Source: Gammaproteobacteria bacterium (GTDB lineage: Bacteria > Pseudomonadota > Gammaproteobacteria > Steroidobacterales > PWYM01). From it: a stretch of DNA of 64,000 nt. The stretch covers positions 1 through 64,000 of the forward strand of contig RECU01000040.1 of assembly GCA_007693855.1 (NCBI GenBank), written 5' to 3'. Positions 52,175 to 61,454 of the stretch are shown here, piece after piece. Position numbers and translations under genes: made by a program. Every line of letters starts with the position of its first letter. The first letter of the stretch is position 1. A model generated the notes under the pieces. That model was given only the letters and a program-made list of their open reading frames with translations. It was not told where the DNA came from and made no database searches.

Positions 52175-53256
52175 CCACCGATTTCCTGGCCCTCGCGCGC
52201 CCCGAGCTGCGCACCCTCGAGGCCTATCGCCCGGCCGGCTACGAGCCCGACTGTGTCCGGCTGAATGCCAACGAGGCGCCCTGGCGAGCGCCCAACGACG
52301 ACTCCGAGCGTGGCCTGAACATCTACCCGCCGCCGCGGCCGTGGGCGTTGACCGAACGCCTGGCCAGCCATTACGGCGTCACCCCCGACAGCCTGCTGGT
52401 CACCCGCGGCAGCAGCGAGGCGATCGACCTGCTGGTGCGCGGGTTCTGCGTGCCCGGCCAGGACGAGATCCTGATCTGCCCGCCGACCTTCGGCATGTAC
52501 CAGGTCTATGCCGCCATCCAGGGTGCCGCCGTCCGCCGGGTGGCGCTGCATCGCGACCAGGGCTTCACACTCGACACCGACGGCGTGGTCGCCGCATTGG
52601 CCGACACCGCAGTGAAACTTGTCTTCCTGTGTTCGCCGAACAATCCCACCGGCAGCGTGCTGGAGCGCGCGGCCATCGAGCGCGTCTGCGAAGCCGTGGC
52701 CGGCAAAGGCCTGGTGGTACTCGACGAGGCCTACATCGATTTCGTCGACGGCCGCGGGCTGCTCGAGCTGCGCGGCCGTTACCCGCACCTGGTGATTCTG
52801 CGCACGCTGAGCAAGGCGCATGGCCTGGCCGGGGCGCGCTGCGGCAGCCTGATCGCCGAGCCTGTCGTGATCGACCTGCTGACGCGCATGCTGCCGCCCT
52901 ACGGGCTGCCGACGCCGACCCTGGAAGCCGCGCTGGCCAGCCTCGAAGGCGACACCGTGGCGTTGATGCGGGAACGGGTCGAGGGCCTGCGGCAAGAGCG
53001 TGCACGGGTCGCGGCGGGACTGAGCGACCATCCCCAGGTCACCCGGGTCCATCCCTCGGAAGCCAATTTCCTGCTGATCGAGACGCGCGCGCCGGCGCAG
53101 CTGGTCGCCGCCGCCCGTGCCCACGGTATCCTGATCCGCGACTTCTCCGCCGACCCTGATCTGCCATCGGGGTGTCTGCGTATCAGCATCGGTACCCCGG
53201 AGCAGAACGACCGCCTGCTCGTGGCCCTGGCAACGGAGCGCCGCGCCCATGGCTGA
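52171..53256 (+). CDS. hisC: Histidinol-phosphate aminotransferase
   Basis: A 361-residue fold-type I aminotransferase with LNANEAPW near the N-terminus, SSEAIDLLVRGF, CSPNNPTGSVL, DEAYIDF and the PLP lysine in TLSKAHGLAGARCG. It converts imidazole-acetol phosphate to histidinol phosphate. Overlaps hisB by 8 nt. Confidence 0.96.
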   Translation: MTTDFLALARPELRTLEAYRPAGYEPDCVRLNANEAPWRAPNDDSERGLNIYPPPRPWALTERLASHYGVTPDSLLVTRGSSEAIDLLVRGFCVPGQDEILICPPTFGMYQVYAAIQGAAVRRVALHRDQGFTLDTDGVVAALADTAVKLVFLCSPNNPTGSVLERAAIERVCEAVAGKGLVVLDEAYIDFVDGRGLLELRGRYPHLVILRTLSKAHGLAGARCGSLIAEPVVIDLLTRMLPPYGLPTPTLEAALASLEGDTVALMRERVEGLRQERARVAAGLSDHPQVTRVHPSEANFLLIETRAPAQLVAAARAHGILIRDFSADPDLPSGCLRISIGTPEQNDRLLVALATERRAHG

Positions 53257-54247
53257 TCCCCGACAGGTCTGGGTGCAGCGCGACGGCACGCTGCTGCGCA
53301 CGCAAACTCCCCCGCTGGCGGTAGACGCGCTGCTGCCGCAGCCGGGTGCACTGCCAGCCTTGCTGGCCCTGCGCGACGCCGGCTACCAGCCGGTCCTGAT
53401 CGGCGGTGGCCAGACACTCCCGGCTGCGGTAAGCGCGTGGTTCGACGCGTGGCTGGCCGCGCACGGCCTGCCGGACCTGCCGGTGATCGACGGTGCCGAC
53501 CCGCCCGCCACGCTGTTGACCGGCGCGGTGGCCCGGACGCGTTTCGACCGGGAACACTCGGTGCTGCTTGCAGACGACAGACTGGCCGAGGTGGCCCGGA
53601 CCCTGGGCCTGCCGCGGCTGGCCCTCGACGCCGACCACTCCTGGCCGCTGCTCGCCCGCGAGCTGACCGGCCAGGCACGCCGAGCCCGGGTCACCCGCAG
53701 GACCAAGGAAACCGCCATCTCGGTGGAGGTGGATCTCGATGCCGAAGGGCCTCAGGAAATCTCCACGGGAATAGGATTTTACGATCACATGCTCGAGCAG
53801 ATTGCCAAGCATGGTGGCTTCGCCCTGAAGCTCAGCTGTCAGGGCGATCTGCACATCGACGAGCACCATACCGTCGAAGATTGCGCCCTCGCCCTGGGCA
53901 GCGCGCTGGACCGCGCGCTGGGCGAGCGCCGCGGAATCGGCCGCTACGGCTTCCTGCTGCCGATGGACGAGACCCGCGCCGAGATTGCCATCGATCTCGG
54001 TGGACGGCCTTATGCAGTGTTCGAAGGGGACTTTCCACGCAATGAGGTCGGCGGACTGTCGACCGAGATGGTGCCGCATTTTTTCCGGTCCCTGGCCGAG
54101 ACGCTGCGCGCGGCGATCCATGTCCGCGTCTGGGGTGAGAACACCCACCATATGGTCGAGGCCTCGTTCAAGGGCGTCGGGCGCGCGCTGCGCCAGGCAT
54201 TCACCCGCGAGGGCCGCGAGCTGCCGAGCACCAAGGGGGTGCTCTGA
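53249..54247 (+). CDS. hisB: Imidazoleglycerol-phosphate dehydratase with degenerate histidinol-phosphatase-like domain
   Basis: A 332-residue protein in bifunctional HisB format. Residues about 145-332 are a complete IGPD domain (RTKETAISVEVDLD, GFYDHMLEQIAKHGGF, DEHHTVEDCALALG, EASFKGVGRALRQ). Residues 1-140 resemble the HAD phosphatase half but are degraded: the DxD motif (FIDRDGTL in other HisBs) reads VWVQRDGTLL, so the nucleophilic Asp is Gln10 while Asp12 remains; NQDGLGT is replaced by GGGQTLP; and the CPH-CxC zinc loop is missing. Histidinol phosphate dephosphorylation must therefore come from another enzyme. The IGPD activity looks intact. Confidence 0.93.
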   Translation: MADPRQVWVQRDGTLLRTQTPPLAVDALLPQPGALPALLALRDAGYQPVLIGGGQTLPAAVSAWFDAWLAAHGLPDLPVIDGADPPATLLTGAVARTRFDREHSVLLADDRLAEVARTLGLPRLALDADHSWPLLARELTGQARRARVTRRTKETAISVEVDLDAEGPQEISTGIGFYDHMLEQIAKHGGFALKLSCQGDLHIDEHHTVEDCALALGSALDRALGERRGIGRYGFLLPMDETRAEIAIDLGGRPYAVFEGDFPRNEVGGLSTEMVPHFFRSLAETLRAAIHVRVWGENTHHMVEASFKGVGRALRQAFTREGRELPSTKGVL

Positions 54248-54846
54248 TGGCTGCGGGCCCCGTGGTGCTGGTCGACGCCGGCGGCGCCAACATCGCCTCG
54301 CTGAAGTTCGCCCTGGCCCGCCTGGGACGCGAGAGCCTGTTCACGGCTGACGAAGCGACCATCCGCAGTGCCTCGCATGTCATCATCCCCGGCGTCGGCG
54401 CGGCGGCCGACGCCATGGCGCGGCTGCAGGCCAACGGGCTCGACCGGCTTATCCCGGAGCTGCGCCAGCCGATCCTCGGCATCTGCCTCGGGATGCAGCT
54501 CCTGTTCGAGGGGTCCGACGAGGACCATGCCCGCTGCCTCGGCATCCTCCCCGGCCAGGCCCACCGTTTCACGCCCGCACCCGGACGGCCGGTCCCGCAG
54601 ATGGGCTGGAATGCCTTGGTCCCGCGCGCGCAGCATCCACTGCTCGAGGGCGTGGCCGATGAGGCGTACGTCTACTTCGTGCACAGCTATGCGCTGCCGG
54701 TATCCCGGCACACCGTGGCCAGCGCCAACTATGGCGAAGAATTCGCCGCCCTGGTGGCCAGCGAGAATTTCCATGGCGCCCAGTTCCACCCGGAACGTTC
54801 CGGCCCGGTGGGTGAACGCATACTCAAGAATTTTCTGGATTTATAG
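54247..54846 (+). CDS. hisH: Imidazole glycerol phosphate synthase, glutaminase subunit
   Basis: A 199-residue class I glutamine amidotransferase. The catalytic Cys is in GICLGMQLLFE, the His and Glu in GAQFHPERSG; the substrate loop PGVGAAADAM is visible. Delivers ammonia to HisF. Its start overlaps the hisB stop by 1 nt (TGATG). Confidence 0.96.
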   Translation: MAAGPVVLVDAGGANIASLKFALARLGRESLFTADEATIRSASHVIIPGVGAAADAMARLQANGLDRLIPELRQPILGICLGMQLLFEGSDEDHARCLGILPGQAHRFTPAPGRPVPQMGWNALVPRAQHPLLEGVADEAYVYFVHSYALPVSRHTVASANYGEEFAALVASENFHGAQFHPERSGPVGERILKNFLDL

Positions 54847-54850
54847 ATAG

Positions 54851-55627
54851 ATGGAACTGATACCTGCAATAGATCTCAATGAAGGGCAATGCGTCAGGCT
54901 CTACCAGGGGCGCTTCGATGAGGTCACCCACTACCCTGTCGCGCCGGCGGCGCTCGCGCGTCGCTACCGGGACGCAGGCGCGCGCTGGCTGCACGTCGTC
55001 GACCTTGATGGCGCCCGCTACGGCACGCCCGCCAATACCGCCACCATCGCGGCGATCCTCGCGGCCAGTGACATCCGCGTGCAGGTCGGCGGCGGCTTGC
55101 GCACCCTGGAAGCCGTGGAAACGCAGCTGGCGGCGGGGGCCGAGCGGGTGGTCATCGGCAGTCTCGCCGTGCGCGAGCCGGCGACGGTCGGCGCCTGGCT
55201 TGAACGGCTGGGCCCCGAGCGCATCGTTCTGGCACTCGATGTCCGCCTGGTCGACGGCGTGCCCATGACGCTCACCCATGGCTGGACCGAGGCCTCGGCG
55301 TCCAGCCTGTGGCAGGTGCTCGACGGCTTCCTGCCGCATGGGCTTCGGCATGTGCTGTGCACCGATGTCGAACTCGACGGCGCCATGCAGGGACCGAACC
55401 TGACCCTGTACCGCGAATGCTGTAACCGCTATCCGACCCTGGCGGTCCAGGCTTCGGGCGGCGTGCGTGACGCTGAGGACCTGGCTGCGCTGGCCGGCAC
55501 CGGGGCCGCCGGGGCCATTTCCGGCCGCGCCCTGCTCGAGGGCGCCCTGCCCCTCGAAGGGCTCGAGGCCTTTCTGCCCGATCACGTCCCTGCCCCGCAG
55601 CACGCCGCCGGCGACCCTGCATGCTGA
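54851..55627 (+). CDS. hisA: Phosphoribosylformimino-AICAR ribotide isomerase
   Basis: A 258-residue TIM-barrel isomerase. [30 protein letters not shown] and [11 protein letters not shown] match HisA, with the ALDVRLVDG strand and the C-terminal [12 protein letters not shown]. It isomerises ProFAR for HisF/HisH. It lies 4 nt after hisH and overlaps hisF. Confidence 0.95.
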   Translation: MELIPAIDLNEGQCVRLYQGRFDEVTHYPVAPAALARRYRDAGARWLHVVDLDGARYGTPANTATIAAILAASDIRVQVGGGLRTLEAVETQLAAGAERVVIGSLAVREPATVGAWLERLGPERIVLALDVRLVDGVPMTLTHGWTEASASSLWQVLDGFLPHGLRHVLCTDVELDGAMQGPNLTLYRECCNRYPTLAVQASGGVRDAEDLAALAGTGAAGAISGRALLEGALPLEGLEAFLPDHVPAPQHAAGDPAC

Positions 55628-56409
55628 CCCGGCGCATCATTCCCTGCCTGGATGTGCGTGATGGCCGGGTGGTCAAGGGTGTGCAGTTCCGCAATCATGA
55701 GGATGTCGGCGGCATCCTGGAGCTCGCGCGCCGCTACCGCGAACGCGGCGCCGACGAACTGGTGTTCTATGACATCACGGCCAGCCCCGAGGGACGCCAG
55801 GTCGACCGCAGCTGGGTCAACCGCGTCGCCGAGGTGCTCGACCTGCCCTTCTGCGTGGCCGGCGGTATCCGTTCGGTCGCTGATGCCGAGGAAGTGCTCA
55901 ACCTGGGCGCCGACAAGATCTCCATCAACTCCCCCGCCCTGGCGGATCCCGATCTCATCAACCGACTCTCGCGTCGCTTCGGTGCGCAGTGCGTGGTCAT
56001 CGGCATCGACAGCCTGGCCGCAGACGCGGACTGGCAGGTCTACCAGTACACCGGTGACCCGGATCGCACCCAGGCCGCGCGCCGGCGTACCCTGGACTGG
56101 GTGCGTGAAGTCCAGGATCGCGGCGCCGGCGAGATCGTGCTGAACTGCATGAATTCCGATGGCGTACGTCAAGGCTACGACATCGAACAGCTCGCACGTG
56201 TACGCGAGTGTTGCGATGTGCCGCTGATCGCCTCGGGCGGCGCGGGCACCGAGCAGCACTTTCTCGATGTCTTCGAGCAGGCGAACGTGGACGGCGCCTT
56301 GGCGGCCAGCGTGTTTCACAAGGGGCTGATCGACATCCTGGCCCTGAAACGCTGGCTCGCCGAGCGGGGTGTCGCCATGAGGCTGCTGGAGGACCCTGCC
56401 GATGGCTGA
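55621..56409 (+). CDS. hisF: Imidazole glycerol phosphate synthase, cyclase subunit
   Basis: A 262-residue TIM-barrel cyclase. [55 protein letters not shown] and [11 protein letters not shown] are the HisF signatures. It forms imidazole-glycerol phosphate and AICAR with ammonia from HisH. The ATG overlaps hisA by 7 nt. Confidence 0.97.
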   Translation: MLTRRIIPCLDVRDGRVVKGVQFRNHEDVGGILELARRYRERGADELVFYDITASPEGRQVDRSWVNRVAEVLDLPFCVAGGIRSVADAEEVLNLGADKISINSPALADPDLINRLSRRFGAQCVVIGIDSLAADADWQVYQYTGDPDRTQAARRRTLDWVREVQDRGAGEIVLNCMNSDGVRQGYDIEQLARVRECCDVPLIASGGAGTEQHFLDVFEQANVDGALAASVFHKGLIDILALKRWLAERGVAMRLLEDPADG

Positions 56410-56698
56410 TGACCACGCCTTTCTCGCCGAGCTCGAAGCCCTCCTGGACCAACGCCTGCGTGAGCGCCCGGAAGCCAGTTATGTCACCCGACTCAGCGAG
56501 CGCGGCGCCCGCCGGGTGGCACAGAAAGTCGGCGAGGAAGGGGTCGAATGTGCGCTGGCCGTGGCCGCCGGCGATCGCGACGAGGCCCGCGAGGAGGCGG
56601 CCGATCTACTGTTCCACCTGATGCTGGCCCTGCGGCAGGTGGACCTGCGGCTGGCGGATGTCGTCGCGGTACTGGCGCAGCGGCATCAGGATCGCTGA
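56402..56698 (+). CDS. hisE: Phosphoribosyl-ATP pyrophosphatase
   Basis: A 98-residue MazG-like helical protein with [24 protein letters not shown] and [15 protein letters not shown], which bind Mg and hydrolyse PR-ATP. It is a free-standing HisE, not a HisIE fusion, and no hisI (PR-AMP cyclohydrolase) is found next to it. Overlaps hisF by 8 nt and is the last his gene. Confidence 0.94.
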   Translation: MADDHAFLAELEALLDQRLRERPEASYVTRLSERGARRVAQKVGEEGVECALAVAAGDRDEAREEAADLLFHLMLALRQVDLRLADVVAVLAQRHQDR

Positions 56699-56745
56699 GT
56701 GCGATACACCATGCGTGCTTCGGACACACTGAGGCTAGCTTCGAC

Positions 56746-57582
56746 ATGACCCCCGAGCGCTTCTTCGAACACTTGTGGGACGACTATATCCGCATCGCGC
56801 CCGCCGCCGGCCGGCTGCACGCGCTGGTCGCCGCGCGCGGAGAAACCCTGGTCAACGACCATGTCGCCTTCCGGACCTTCGACCTCGACCCCATTCGGCT
56901 GGAGCGCCTCGAACCCCAGCTGCTGAGCCTCGGGTATCAGCGCTTCGAACCCTACAGCTTTGCGGACAAGCACCTGCGGGCCTGGGGCTACGTGCATCCG
57001 CAAGGGCATCCGCGGATCTTCCTGAGCGAGCTCGAGACGCGATATTTCAGTCGCGCGTTGCAGGACATCGTAGCCGGACTCTGTGCGCAGGTCCCGCTCG
57101 CCGCGATAAACGAGCCGGCGATCTTCTGGGCCGGCCGGCCCTGGGCGCCGGTGAGCCATTCCACCTGGGCAGCACTCCGGGAGGAAAGTGAATACGCCGC
57201 CTGGGTGGCCGCGCTCGGGCTGCGGCCCAACCACTTCACCATCAGCGTCAATGCCCTGCAGAGCTTCAGCGATCTGCCGGCATTGCTCACGTTCATCGAG
57301 GGTCACGGTTTCGCCCTGAACGAAGCTGGCGGACGCATCAAGGGTGGGCCTGAGGTGTTGCTGGAGCAGGCGTCGACCCTGGCCGACCGCGTCGCTGTGG
57401 AGTTCGCCGGCGGCGAGCACCACGTCATCCCGACCTGCTACTACGAATTCGCCCGGCGCTATCCTGCGGCCGGGGGCCAGCTCTACGAGGGCTTCGTGGC
57501 GGCCAGCGCCGATCGCATCTTTGAATCGACCGACAGCCGACAGCCCGGCGCTGCGGTCAGCACGTCGCCTGCGAACGATTGA
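56746..57582 (+). CDS. DUF1338 family protein (2-oxoadipate dioxygenase/decarboxylase-like)
   Basis: A 278-residue protein. NDHVAFRTFDL near residue 35 holds the conserved first metal His, and LYEGFVAASADRIFEST at the end holds the family's final Glu; FAGGEHHVIPTCYYEFARR lies between. The DUF1338/HglS family includes Fe(II) enzymes that turn 2-oxoadipate into 2-hydroxyglutarate during lysine degradation. This is the short form of the family. It begins 47 nt past hisE. Whether it belongs to the his transcript is unknown. Confidence 0.85.
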   Translation: MTPERFFEHLWDDYIRIAPAAGRLHALVAARGETLVNDHVAFRTFDLDPIRLERLEPQLLSLGYQRFEPYSFADKHLRAWGYVHPQGHPRIFLSELETRYFSRALQDIVAGLCAQVPLAAINEPAIFWAGRPWAPVSHSTWAALREESEYAAWVAALGLRPNHFTISVNALQSFSDLPALLTFIEGHGFALNEAGGRIKGGPEVLLEQASTLADRVAVEFAGGEHHVIPTCYYEFARRYPAAGGQLYEGFVAASADRIFESTDSRQPGAAVSTSPAND

Positions 57583-57612
57583 ACCGCCGCTACTGCTGGA
57601 CTCACGCCGTTC

Positions 57613-59001
57613 ATGAATGCCAGGGAACTACAGGGTTTGGTCTCCGAGCTCGCCAACGAATTCGGCGTACCGGGTGTGGCCGCCGGACTGTGGTCGAGAG
57701 GAAGAACGACTTACGCCTGTCACGGCATCACCAGCGTCGAGAATCCGTTACCGGTCGATAAGCACACGCTGTTCCAGGCCGGTTCGATCGGCAAGACCTA
57801 TACGGCCACCGCGCTGGTGCTCCTGGAGGCCGAGGGTCGCGTGGCACTGGACGCGCCGGTGCAGCACTACGTCCCGGAGTTGCGCCTGCAGGACACGACG
57901 GTGGCCACTCAGGTCACCCTGCTGCAACTCCTGAACCATACTGCAGGCTGGGAAGGCGATTTCTTCCCGGATACCGGCGAAGGCGATGATGCGCTGGCGC
58001 GTTTCGTGTCTCGCCTGAACGAGCTTGAGCAATTGACTGCGCCCGGTGCAGCGTTCTCCTATAACAATGCCGCTTTCTGCCTGGCAGGGCGGGTCATCGA
58101 GAACGTGACCGGTGACACCTACGAGGCCGCGATTCGACGCCGCCTGCTCGAGCCTCTCGGGTTGCAGGCGTCGTTCTTCGACCGTGATGAAGTCATGACC
58201 CGCCGGTTTGCCGTGGGCCACAAGCCTTCTGCAGCGGATGAATTGCAGGTCGCAAGGCCCTGGGGGCTGCCGCGCAACGGGGCACCTGCCGGCGGCATTG
58301 TCACCAGCGTCGCCGACCTGCTGGCCTGGGGCAGGTTCCATTCAGGCGATGCTCTGCAGGCAGGTCACCTGCCCCTGCTGAGCACTTCTCGGCTACAGGC
58401 GATGCGCACGCCCACGGTCCACATGCCAGGCTGCGCATTCGGCGATGCATTCGGTATCGGCTGGTTTCTCAACAACATCGGCGACGGCCAGTGGCTGGTG
58501 GAGCATGGCGGCAGTACCAATGGCCAGGAGGCGAGTCTGTCGTTACTCCCTGAGCATGACTGCGCGCTGGCGCTGCTGACCAATTCAAGCCCCGCTGGCA
58601 TGGCGTTTAACCAGACGGTCCGGCAACGCGTGCTTGCGGAGTGTCACGGGATCGTCGAAAAGCAACTTCAAGCTGTAGCAACCGCCAGTGAGATGCTCAC
58701 TGCCTACGAGGGCCAGTATGGCGCCCGCGGCATGCGCTGCAGGATCACCATTGGCGAGGCGGGGCATCTCGTATTTACCCTGCATGATGATCCCGAACTG
58801 CTGGCACTGCTGTTCGAGCACGCAAAATTGCAAGAACCACAGGCGACCGTCCTGCATGCCGGACTTTCCGGCACACACGCAGACCGATACGTGTTCGCGG
58901 ATGGTCCGCTGAAGGGCTGCCCGGGATATTTCGAGCGGGACACCGCGGGCCGGGTGCACGCACTGCACATTTTCGGGCGCAGGCTGCCTCGCTTGGCATA
59001 G
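57613..59001 (+). CDS. Serine hydrolase, beta-lactamase class C (CubicO) family
   Basis: A 462-residue protein. The catalytic SxxK tetrad is S58-I-G-K61 in FQAGSIGKTYTATALVL, the YxN motif is in FSYNNAAFCLAG, and the third motif is VEHGGSTNG (HGG). No signal peptide is evident, so it is probably cytoplasmic, as many CubicO-type esterases are. A C-terminal extension of about 110 residues beyond the catalytic domain forms a beta-rich region. Substrate unknown; esterase or D-aminopeptidase-like activity is plausible. Confidence 0.9.
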   Translation: MNARELQGLVSELANEFGVPGVAAGLWSRGRTTYACHGITSVENPLPVDKHTLFQAGSIGKTYTATALVLLEAEGRVALDAPVQHYVPELRLQDTTVATQVTLLQLLNHTAGWEGDFFPDTGEGDDALARFVSRLNELEQLTAPGAAFSYNNAAFCLAGRVIENVTGDTYEAAIRRRLLEPLGLQASFFDRDEVMTRRFAVGHKPSAADELQVARPWGLPRNGAPAGGIVTSVADLLAWGRFHSGDALQAGHLPLLSTSRLQAMRTPTVHMPGCAFGDAFGIGWFLNNIGDGQWLVEHGGSTNGQEASLSLLPEHDCALALLTNSSPAGMAFNQTVRQRVLAECHGIVEKQLQAVATASEMLTAYEGQYGARGMRCRITIGEAGHLVFTLHDDPELLALLFEHAKLQEPQATVLHAGLSGTHADRYVFADGPLKGCPGYFERDTAGRVHALHIFGRRLPRLA

Positions 59002-59072
59002 TCGCGATCAACCTCGCCAAGCCGCCCCGGTGGTGGCCTCGTTTCACTGCCTGCGTTGGCGCTCGCAGCGCC

Positions 59073-59666
59073 TCAACGGGCTGCCGGCGCGTCGGTCGCC
59101 ACCACCTCGGCGTCTTCGAAAACCTCCCAGTAGCCCGATCCACCCTGCGCTTCGCGGATCGAATCTCCCGCCGAGACTTCGAACACGTGCTCGTCTTCGA
59201 AGCGGCGCATGCGCCCGCGTACAACGTAGAGCAGGACATCCGAGCGCGCAATCCCGGGTATCGTCACGCTGCCCGCCTGGTCACGCGTAGACACCGGCTG
59301 GCCCTCCGCGTCGTACCACTGGGCAATCTCCACCCAGCCGACTGACTCACCCTTCATCACAGCGTGCTCCGCGGCCGCCGGATCGTTATCGAAGACGAAT
59401 TCCAGGATCACGGTATCGCCTACGGGAGCATCGTTTTGCAACGTAGTCGAACTCAGAATCGCAGCATCGCCCGGGACAAGCGTAAACGCGCCTTCTGCGT
59501 CGGACGCTTGCAGTGAGCCTTCCACGATGAACACGCGCGCGGGCTCCGGCAGGCGCCTGAAGACCGGGCCGGAGCCCGCGGTCCAACGCAGTACGCGGAC
59601 CAGGCCAAAGGGATATTCATGCTTGGTGCAGAGCCTCGGCATAAGGGATATGCAGCCGCGCCGCAT
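59073..59666 (-). CDS. Cupin-domain protein
   Basis: A 197-residue protein with two beta-rich modules. The first has RRLPEPARVFIVEGSLQAS and PGDAAILSS, and the second LLYVVRGRMRRFE and VSAGDSIRE, resembling bicupin barrels, though the metal His residues are mostly missing. Start ATG at 59666 is supported by GGAAG upstream. It is convergent with the serine hydrolase gene and downstream of the binding protein gene on the same strand. Function unknown. Confidence 0.7.
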   Translation of the reverse strand: MRRGCISLMPRLCTKHEYPFGLVRVLRWTAGSGPVFRRLPEPARVFIVEGSLQASDAEGAFTLVPGDAAILSSTTLQNDAPVGDTVILEFVFDNDPAAAEHAVMKGESVGWVEIAQWYDAEGQPVSTRDQAGSVTIPGIARSDVLLYVVRGRMRRFEDEHVFEVSAGDSIREAQGGSGYWEVFEDAEVVATDAPAAR

Positions 59667-59722
59667 AGCAACACTTCCGCCGGCCGCGCCGAAACGCGGC
59701 GCCTGCTGCAGAGGAGATCAAG

Positions 59723-61282
59723 TCAGCGCCGGGAGTTCACCGCTTCCATCTCGAGTGTCTCGTACACCGGGACGCGATTGGCGATGTCAAACCGCGTCAC
59801 CGCCGGGTGGGTTGCGAACAGCGTGATCTGCTCTACCAGAAACAATGATGGTGCAAGTGCATGGATCTTCACCGCCAGATCTTTCAACAGCATGAGTCGT
59901 GCTTCCGGATCGAGCTCGCCTGCAGCCTGCTGGATCACCGGCATGATCGACGGCTCGCAGAAAAACGCGTTTCGCTGGGCGCAGGAGTAGTACTCGATCG
60001 GGCGCAGCACGTCATTGTAGGGCGCGGCATTCCATGGCAAGCCGAAGATATCCGCGCGCGTGGTGCCGCCAAGGTAGTCACGCACCCAGGCGGAGAAGGG
60101 CCGCAGCTGCAAACGGGCCCGCACCCCTACCCTGCCGAGATCCTGTACGACCACCTGGAAGATCTGGTTCGCCCCGGGAATACCCCCGTCGACGGCCTCG
60201 ATCAACAGATCGAGCCCATCGGCGTAGCCTGCTTCGGCCAGCAGCGCCCGCGCGCGCGCGGGATCATGCGGATACGCGAACACCTCGGGGTTATATCCTG
60301 GTGTGGAACGTGATGCCGGTTGACCGGCGGGTTGAACCAGTCCCTGCAGCAGTACCTCGGCAATGGCCTGCTGGTTCACAGCGTAGTTCAGCGCCTGCCG
60401 GACGCGCTGATCGCGCACCGGCGACGGAGGATCTCGCTCGGTATTGAACGCCAGCGCCATGACCTGCATTGAAGGCCTGTGATGAATATCGAAGCCGCGT
60501 GACGCCAGGAACTCGATGTCCTCGATATCCACGATCGTGAGATCAACTTCGCCCGACCGCAACGCCTGTACACGCACGGCATCGTCAGGCAAGGCAATCA
60601 GCTCCAGTCCAGACAGGACGGGCTTGCGCCAGGAGTCATGGTTCGCCACCATCGTCACACGCCGGCGCGTATCATTCCATTGCACAAGCCGGAACGGCCC
60701 CGTGCCGACGGGCTGGCGCGCAAAGCCCTCCGGCCCCAGCGTGGCCCAGGCCTCGGGAGCCACGATCATCACGGCCGAGAGTCGCTGCGGCAGGATCGCA
60801 TCGGGCATGCGAGTGGTGACGTCCACGACATGGGTGTCAACGACCTTCGCTGACTCGACCCCGCGAACTTCGTTACCGATCAGGGTGCGCAGCCCGGCCG
60901 GCGAACCCAGCCATTCGATCGTCGCGACCACGGCCTGCGCATCCAACGGCTCCCCATTGCTGAAACGCACACCTTCACGCAAATGGAAACGCCACGTACG
61001 CTCGCCCACCACTTCCCAGACTGTCGCCAGTCCGGGCTCGAGTCTGCCCTCGGTATCGAGTCTCGTCAGGGCATCGAACAGTGCCATCCAGGTGTAGCTG
61101 GAAGGGGTACCGTTTTCGGTATAGGGATTCCCCATACTGCGAGGGATATCGGACACACCGAAGCGCAGCTCGCGTGCCGAACTGGAAGACTGGGGCCACG
61201 CCATGACCAGCGCAAAGGCCGCCAGCCAGGCCAGCCGCGTTGGCCAGCGAAGCCACTCGATAGTGGTGTCAGGTTTCAGCAT
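59723..61282 (-). CDS. Peptide/nickel-type ABC transporter solute-binding protein (SBP_bac_5)
   Basis: A 519-residue periplasmic binding protein. A hydrophobic stretch near the N-terminus (TRLAWLAAFALVMAW) is a signal peptide, and the mature part has the SBP_bac_5 markers FSNGEPLDAQAVVATIEWL, VGTGPFRLVQW and ALNYAVNQQAIAEVLLQG. The start at 61282 is chosen because GCGGAG lies 6 nt upstream; a start at 61303 is possible. It should bind oligopeptides or similar solutes. No permease or ATPase genes are adjacent, so it is an orphan. Confidence 0.9.
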   Translation of the reverse strand: MLKPDTTIEWLRWPTRLAWLAAFALVMAWPQSSSSARELRFGVSDIPRSMGNPYTENGTPSSYTWMALFDALTRLDTEGRLEPGLATVWEVVGERTWRFHLREGVRFSNGEPLDAQAVVATIEWLGSPAGLRTLIGNEVRGVESAKVVDTHVVDVTTRMPDAILPQRLSAVMIVAPEAWATLGPEGFARQPVGTGPFRLVQWNDTRRRVTMVANHDSWRKPVLSGLELIALPDDAVRVQALRSGEVDLTIVDIEDIEFLASRGFDIHHRPSMQVMALAFNTERDPPSPVRDQRVRQALNYAVNQQAIAEVLLQGLVQPAGQPASRSTPGYNPEVFAYPHDPARARALLAEAGYADGLDLLIEAVDGGIPGANQIFQVVVQDLGRVGVRARLQLRPFSAWVRDYLGGTTRADIFGLPWNAAPYNDVLRPIEYYSCAQRNAFFCEPSIMPVIQQAAGELDPEARLMLLKDLAVKIHALAPSLFLVEQITLFATHPAVTRFDIANRVPVYETLEMEAVNSRR

Positions 61283-61454
61283 CAGCTGCTCCGCGAGAGA
61301 CATCTGCCAGTCAGCAGCTTCCTGCCGACCAGCGACACCTCGTCCTGATCCGGCTGACGGGGCGAGCATAGCACCCACTGCTTCACGCACCATACAGCAT
61401 GCCGGGAGGACGGTTGATCCACCCACACCTCGAGCATGACGACAAGCGCGCACC

